NCBI GenBank assembly: GCA_963790545.1
Contig: CAWBPA010000024.1
Coordinates: 186,001-250,000, forward strand
DNA from: DATBJG01 sp963790545
GTDB lineage: Bacteria; Acidobacteriota; Vicinamibacteria; Vicinamibacterales; JAMQPK01
DNA length: 64,000 nt
Direction of reading: 5' to 3'
Translations under genes and position numbers: made by a program
Shown here: in pieces, positions 60,423-64,000 of the stretch
How the letters are laid out: every line of letters begins with the position of its first letter
How positions within the stretch are numbered: position 1 is the first letter of the stretch
The notes under the pieces: model-generated
Database searches by the model: none
What the model was told of the DNA's origin: nothing
What the model saw: only the letters and a program-made list of their open reading frames with translations

Positions 60423-61136
60423 ATGAACATGAGATGGACACGATCGGTTCTAGCCGCTCTGGCGGTGTCGCTGATGCTGGGCTCCTATATGGCCCTGGCA
60501 CAGCAGGCGCCGGCGCCGCCGCAGCCGCAGGGACGGGGACAACAGGGACCGCCACCGCCGATGTCGTTCTTTGTGACCAGCGTCGGCAAGGGAGATGGGG
60601 GAAACCTCGGAGGACTGGCCGGTGCTGATGCATACTGCCAGATGCTTGCGACTGGTGCGGGCCGTGGCAGCGCCAAATGGCAAGCGTATCTCAGCACGCA
60701 AGGCGCGGGTGCTGTGAATGCGCGTGACCGAATCGGCAACGGACCCTGGTTCAACGCGAGGGGTCAGCGCGTGGCAGAGAATGTGGCCCATCTCCACGGG
60801 GACACGTTGGAGCAGGCGCGTCTCGGAAACACGCTGACGAGGGCCACAGCGTTGAGCGAAAAAGGGGAACCCATCAAGGGCGTTGGAGACAAACCAAACG
60901 AGCACGACATCCTGACCGGCTCACAGCCGGACGGCAGAGCCTACACCGACGGGATGGATCACACCTGCAATAACTGGACGAGCAACAGCACGGGTTCGGC
61001 ACAGGTCGGTCATCACGACCGCACCGGCGGCCCCAACACGTCCTGGAATGCGGTGCATCCGAGCAAAGGCTGCAGTCAGGAGAACCTGGTCGCGACGGGC
61101 GGTGCCGGCCTCATCTACTGCTTCGCGACGAATTAA
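60423..61136 (+). CDS. Exported lectin-like protein (237 aa)
   Basis: 237 residues: signal peptide (SVLAALAVSLMLGSYMALAQ), a Pro/Gln-rich spacer (QQAPAPPQPQGRGQQGPPPP), then a domain beginning SFFVTSVGKGDGGNLGGLAG, ADAYCQMLA and ending QENLVATGGAGLIYCFAT with four Cys. The order resembles the C-type-lectin/endostatin-like exported proteins annotated as lectins in acidobacteria. Ligand unknown. GAGGAGTTGTC precedes ATG 60423. Upstream of the tannase, same strand. Confidence 0.75.
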   Translation: MNMRWTRSVLAALAVSLMLGSYMALAQQAPAPPQPQGRGQQGPPPPMSFFVTSVGKGDGGNLGGLAGADAYCQMLATGAGRGSAKWQAYLSTQGAGAVNARDRIGNGPWFNARGQRVAENVAHLHGDTLEQARLGNTLTRATALSEKGEPIKGVGDKPNEHDILTGSQPDGRAYTDGMDHTCNNWTSNSTGSAQVGHHDRTGGPNTSWNAVHPSKGCSQENLVATGGAGLIYCFATN

Positions 61137-61156
61137 GGTGGGCTAAGGAGGCGCCG

Positions 61157-62734
61157 TTGCGTAGTTTGATCGCACCAACGTTCGGCGCCTTCGCGGCCTT
61201 TCTCATCGCCTCGACGACCGCGGCCGCCCAGACGGCCGGGCGCGATGCTGCTGCGTGTGCTGCCCTTACCAAGCTTCAGATTCCCGGTCTGTCACTTGCC
61301 ATTACAAAGGCCGAGTGGGTACCAGCTGGCACAGCGCCACCTGCGGGTCGCGGTGCCCCACCGAGCAGCGCAAAGTTCCCGGCCTATTGCCGACTTGACG
61401 GAGTGTTAGACCGACGGACCGGCGCTGACGGCACCGGTTACGGCATTGGCTTCGCGTTGTCGTTGCCGGCAGAGTGGAACGGCCGTTTTCTCTTTCAAGG
61501 AGGCGGCGGCCTGAACGGTTCAGTGCAAACGCCGATTGGCGCGGCCGCAGCTGGGGGCACTCCCGGCCTCGCCCGCGGGTTTGCCGTCGTCAGCACCGAC
61601 ACTGGCCACACCGGCCAGGTGTTCGACGCCACGTTCATGCGGGAGCAACAGGCAAGCCTCGACTTTGCGTATCAGGCTGTCGGCCGCGTCGCGGCGCTTG
61701 CCAAGCAGATCATCGCGCAGCACTATGCGAAGCCCGCGACACGATCGTATTTTGCGGGCTGTTCAACCGGTGGGCGCGAAGGGATGCTCATGGCGCAGCG
61801 GTACCCCACGTATTTTGACGGCATCGTGGTCGGAGCTCCGGCCATGCGGACTAATTTCTCCGGCATTGGTGATCAGTGGGTGGCGGTCATGCTCAACCAG
61901 GTGGCACCCAAAGACGCCTCGGGCAAACCCATGACGCGCCAGGCGCTCTCGGAGAGCGACAAGAAAGTGGTCATCGACGGGTTCCTCAACGCGTGCGACG
62001 CGGGCGATGGATTGAAGGACGGAATGGTGTTCAACACGCGCGCCTGTCGCTTCGATCCAAGGACGCTCGTGTGCCCAGGAGCCAAGGCGGATGGGTGTCT
62101 GTCTGCGGCGCAGGCGGCCGCGCTCGAAAAAGGATTTGCCGGACCCAAGGATTCCAAGGGTCGGCAGGTGTATACAGGATTTCTTTTCGACACCGGCATT
62201 GCCGCGACGCAAGGCATTCCCGGGTTGCTCCACGGTGGATTGAATCCAGTCGGCCCCCCCTTCACGGCAATTGAACTGGATGTCGATCGGATCGCAGCGG
62301 AGGCAGCGGCCGATCCGCAAGCGATCCTGACCGCGACATCGAGCTGGACGAACTTGAATACGTTCTCAAACCAGGGTGGGAAGCTGCTCTTCTATCACGG
62401 CGTGAGCGATCCGTGGTTCTCGGCACTCGACACAGTTGATTACTACGAGCGCATGACCGCCGCCAACGGAGGCGTCTCACAGGTGATGAACTGGAGTCGA
62501 CTCTTCCTCGCTCCCGGCATGGGACACTGCGGCGGCGGAGAGGCGCTCGATACGTTCGACCTCCTTGGCGCGATCGTTGACTGGGTCGAAAAGAGCACGC
62601 CGCCGAATGGCGTGACGGCCACTGGACGTGCGCTGCCGGGACGAAGCCGCCCGCTCTGCGCGTACCCGCAATATCCCGCCTACAAGGGATCTGGCGATCC
62701 CCAGGACGCGCGCAATTTCGAGTGCCGGAACTGA
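61157..62734 (+). CDS. Exported tannase/feruloyl-esterase-family hydrolase
   Basis: 525 residues, TTG start 61157 with AAGGAGG six bases upstream. Signal peptide (PTFGAFAAFLIASTTAAAQT). The alpha/beta-hydrolase core has the nucleophile in AGCSTGGREGM, the Cys pairs (CRLDGVLDRRTG, NACDAGDGLKDG, LVCPGAKADGC), DPWFSALDTVDYYERMTAAN (Asp) and LFLAPGMGHCGGGEALDTFD (His). This is the tannase/feruloyl esterase family, acting on plant phenolic esters. Part of the plant-polymer degradation seen in soil acidobacteria (inference). Confidence 0.92.
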   Translation: MRSLIAPTFGAFAAFLIASTTAAAQTAGRDAAACAALTKLQIPGLSLAITKAEWVPAGTAPPAGRGAPPSSAKFPAYCRLDGVLDRRTGADGTGYGIGFALSLPAEWNGRFLFQGGGGLNGSVQTPIGAAAAGGTPGLARGFAVVSTDTGHTGQVFDATFMREQQASLDFAYQAVGRVAALAKQIIAQHYAKPATRSYFAGCSTGGREGMLMAQRYPTYFDGIVVGAPAMRTNFSGIGDQWVAVMLNQVAPKDASGKPMTRQALSESDKKVVIDGFLNACDAGDGLKDGMVFNTRACRFDPRTLVCPGAKADGCLSAAQAAALEKGFAGPKDSKGRQVYTGFLFDTGIAATQGIPGLLHGGLNPVGPPFTAIELDVDRIAAEAAADPQAILTATSSWTNLNTFSNQGGKLLFYHGVSDPWFSALDTVDYYERMTAANGGVSQVMNWSRLFLAPGMGHCGGGEALDTFDLLGAIVDWVEKSTPPNGVTATGRALPGRSRPLCAYPQYPAYKGSGDPQDARNFECRN

Positions 62735-63113
62735 CAGGCATCCGCAACAACCTCCCGGCATTTCTCAGCGCATCTGTCGCGCGCGCCTTTTAAGGCGCGC
62801 TCAAGCCTTTTCTTCACGCTGATCTCCCCGACATTCCGCGGGCCTTCGACGATACACGCGCACATATCAGCGCAGTATCGTGGCTCGCAAGAACGAGCCG
62901 TCGACGGTGTGCCGATGCTGCCACCGTGAGATGCCGTGGTGACGTGGAAATGCCGTGGTCACGACGCCATGACGTTGACGCTCGCCATTGTTGCCATGAT
63001 GAATCGGCTGCGAATCGCTGGCGTGTGACTGCGAAGACGATGGCACGTTTGTCGCACAACCAACGTGCGACATCGAGAGGCCGCAAGCTTTTCCGATCGG
63101 CAGCAGGCACTAC
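62735..63113. other. 379-base gap with stem-loop and inverted repeat
   Basis: No gene. At 62781-62800 the near-palindrome GCGCGCCTTTTAAGGCGCGC, followed by TCAAGCCTTTTC, is a likely terminator for the tannase. At 63050-63072 a perfect 8-bp inverted repeat TGTCGCAC-AACCAAC-GTGCGACA lies 42 bases upstream of the YsnF-type gene. It resembles but does not match the island operator (7-base spacer). Between them the phrase ATGCCGTGGT is repeated at 62931 and 62951. Confidence 0.5.
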
Positions 63114-63614
63114 ATGCAGGACCAATCACGAAAGGCCGCGGAGGACTTCAGTCAGACGGTCGACGATGCGACGCGCGAGCGTTCCGACATCGACGACGCG
63201 TCAAGCCAAGGGGACGTTCTCGTCATCCCTGTTGTGGCCGAGGAGCTTGAGGTTGAGACCGCTCGCGTCGCCCGTGGAGCCGTGCGTCTCCACAAACGGG
63301 TCGAAACGAGCAAGCAGACCGTCGATACGCCACTTGTCCGCGAAGACGTCATCGTGGAGCGCGTGGTGGTCAACCGGCCTGTCGAAGGCGCGCCGCCGGA
63401 GTCACGCGAGGAAGATGGCGTGCTCGTCATACCGGTACTCGAAGAAATCGTGGTAATCGAGAAGCGGCTCATCCTGCGGGAAGAGATCCGCATTTCCCGG
63501 CGCCGCACCATGACGAGCTCACCTCAAGTCGTCACGCTGCGCCGTGAAGTCGTGGACGTGGAACGTGTCGTGCCGATACCGGCACCGACCGGAATCCGTG
63601 ACAAGGATCAGTGA
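63114..63614 (+). CDS. YsnF/AvaK-domain stress protein (166 aa)
   Basis: 166-residue protein with two DUF2382 repeats of the YsnF/AvaK type: VLVIPVVAEELEVETARVAR...GAVRLHKRVETSKQTVDTPL, VREDVIVERVVVNRPVEGAP, then VLVIPVLEEIVVIEKRLILR, EEIRISRRRTMTSSPQ. The pattern (V/I)E(E/R)...V(V/R)L(K/R)...D..V.(R/E) is family-typical. Members are induced by general stress; mechanism unknown. Start ATG 63114; GGCAGCAGGCAC upstream is weak. Confidence 0.82.
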   Translation: MQDQSRKAAEDFSQTVDDATRERSDIDDASSQGDVLVIPVVAEELEVETARVARGAVRLHKRVETSKQTVDTPLVREDVIVERVVVNRPVEGAPPESREEDGVLVIPVLEEIVVIEKRLILREEIRISRRRTMTSSPQVVTLRREVVDVERVVPIPAPTGIRDKDQ

Positions 63615-63641
63615 CGGCAGTTTGAAAAGGAGAGGGCAACC

Positions 63642-64000
63642 ATGAAAACAGTCATCGGCTTGTTTGATCGGGCGGAAGAAGCCAAGCGCGCCTTTGCCAC
63701 CCTCGTTGCAGAGGGGTACGCGAAGGCCGATCTCGACATCCTGACCAACGACGATCAGGACGACGTCCCCAAGTTGGCGAGAATGCACAGCTGGATTCCG
63801 GAGCCGGACGTCGACATCTATCTCAGAGGTGTTCGTGATGGCGGAACCATCGTGACCGCCAATGTGGGCGACACTGCCGTCGCCCGGGCGGCATCGATCC
63901 TGGGCTCGTTCGACATGGTCAATATTGGAAAGCGGGCCGGCGACCTCGCCCGAAAGGTCGCCCCGGCGGCAATTGCCACGGCCGGAGCAGCAGCCGCAGC
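63642..64000 (+). CDS. General-stress (YflT-like) protein, 3' end outside window
   Basis: Partial gene: ATG 63642 has AAAAGGAGAGG nine bases upstream. At least 119 residues are readable: MKTVIGLFDRAEEAKRAFAT, LVAEGYAKADLDILTN...DDVPKLARMHSWIPEPDVDI, YLRGVRDGGTIVTANVGDTA, then an Ala-rich glycine-zipper-like stretch (VAPAAIATAGAAAAA) reaching the window edge. The layout resembles the YflT/general stress fold with a membrane-zipper middle, like the protein at 32565. Probably the next stress gene in the YsnF operon. Confidence 0.8.
   Translation, partial: MKTVIGLFDRAEEAKRAFATLVAEGYAKADLDILTNDDQDDVPKLARMHSWIPEPDVDIYLRGVRDGGTIVTANVGDTAVARAASILGSFDMVNIGKRAGDLARKVAPAAIATAGAAAA

Noticed and set aside
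1..64000. CRISPR array, insertion sequence, prophage or integrative element
   Set aside because: No regularly spaced repeats, transposase, integrase or phage proteins were found in the frames I read.

Overview
The window is a high-GC bacterial chromosome segment, most likely from an Acidobacteriota of the Vicinamibacteria type. This is inferred from two tandem secreted proteins with the acidobacterial VWFA-related domain, a tannase/feruloyl-esterase-family enzyme, Crp/Fnr regulators of the type common in that phylum, and the dense mix of small stress-type proteins. No rRNA or other taxonomic marker is present. There is one tRNA (Pro, CGG). I saw no CRISPR array, insertion sequence, integrase or phage gene.

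Layout. Positions 1-5.8 kb hold an arylsulfatase (cut by the left edge), a DUF937 protein, a fasciclin-domain protein, a 49-residue basic protein and a SAM methyltransferase. Positions 5.8-38.7 kb form a long stress-type island. It contains more than twenty proteins under 150 residues, many with one or two membrane segments (DUF3309, lmo0937-like, YtxH-like). It also holds Hsp20, GroES/GroEL, a cold-shock protein, an orphan F1-ATPase alpha subunit, an XRE regulator, two adjacent Crp/Fnr regulators, a B12-binding radical SAM protein, a histidine kinase, a PP2C phosphatase, a SYLF protein, a fatty-acid desaturase, an M48 protease, a DksA-like protein, a class A PBP and an AI-2E-type transporter. 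Positions 38.7-64 kb look more like ordinary chromosome: a phospholipase-D-like protein, YcaQ, SurE, an amrS-moaA operon, a bacilliredoxin, leuC-leuD / LysR / leuA, an M28 peptidase, a lytic transglycosylase, EamA and MFS transporters, the VWA pair, a lectin-like protein, the tannase, and two further stress proteins (YsnF type) at the right edge.

Main observation. Fifteen exact copies of a 16-bp palindrome, TGTNC-N6-GNACA, lie between 10.2 and 36.8 kb, nearly all in short intergenic gaps 30-110 bases upstream of the island's genes, including one of the two Crp/Fnr genes. About one copy is expected by chance in 64 kb. I read this as the operator of a Crp/Fnr-controlled stress regulon, probably bound by one or both regulators encoded inside it. 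A second, unrelated control region is present twice (7.04-7.19 and 14.00-14.14 kb): an ACCTGA-N6-TCAGGT palindrome and a TTAA...GTTAA palindrome, between small-protein or Hsp20 operons and an XRE regulator or its vanished copy.

Sequence quality. At least 22 single-base insertions interrupt otherwise well-conserved genes, including groEL, both Crp/Fnr genes, the kinase, YcaQ and the phospholipase. Removing one base at each point restores full-length, in-frame genes. The near-exclusive +1 sign points to uncorrected sequencing insertions rather than gene decay, so these genes are listed as CDS with the break positions.
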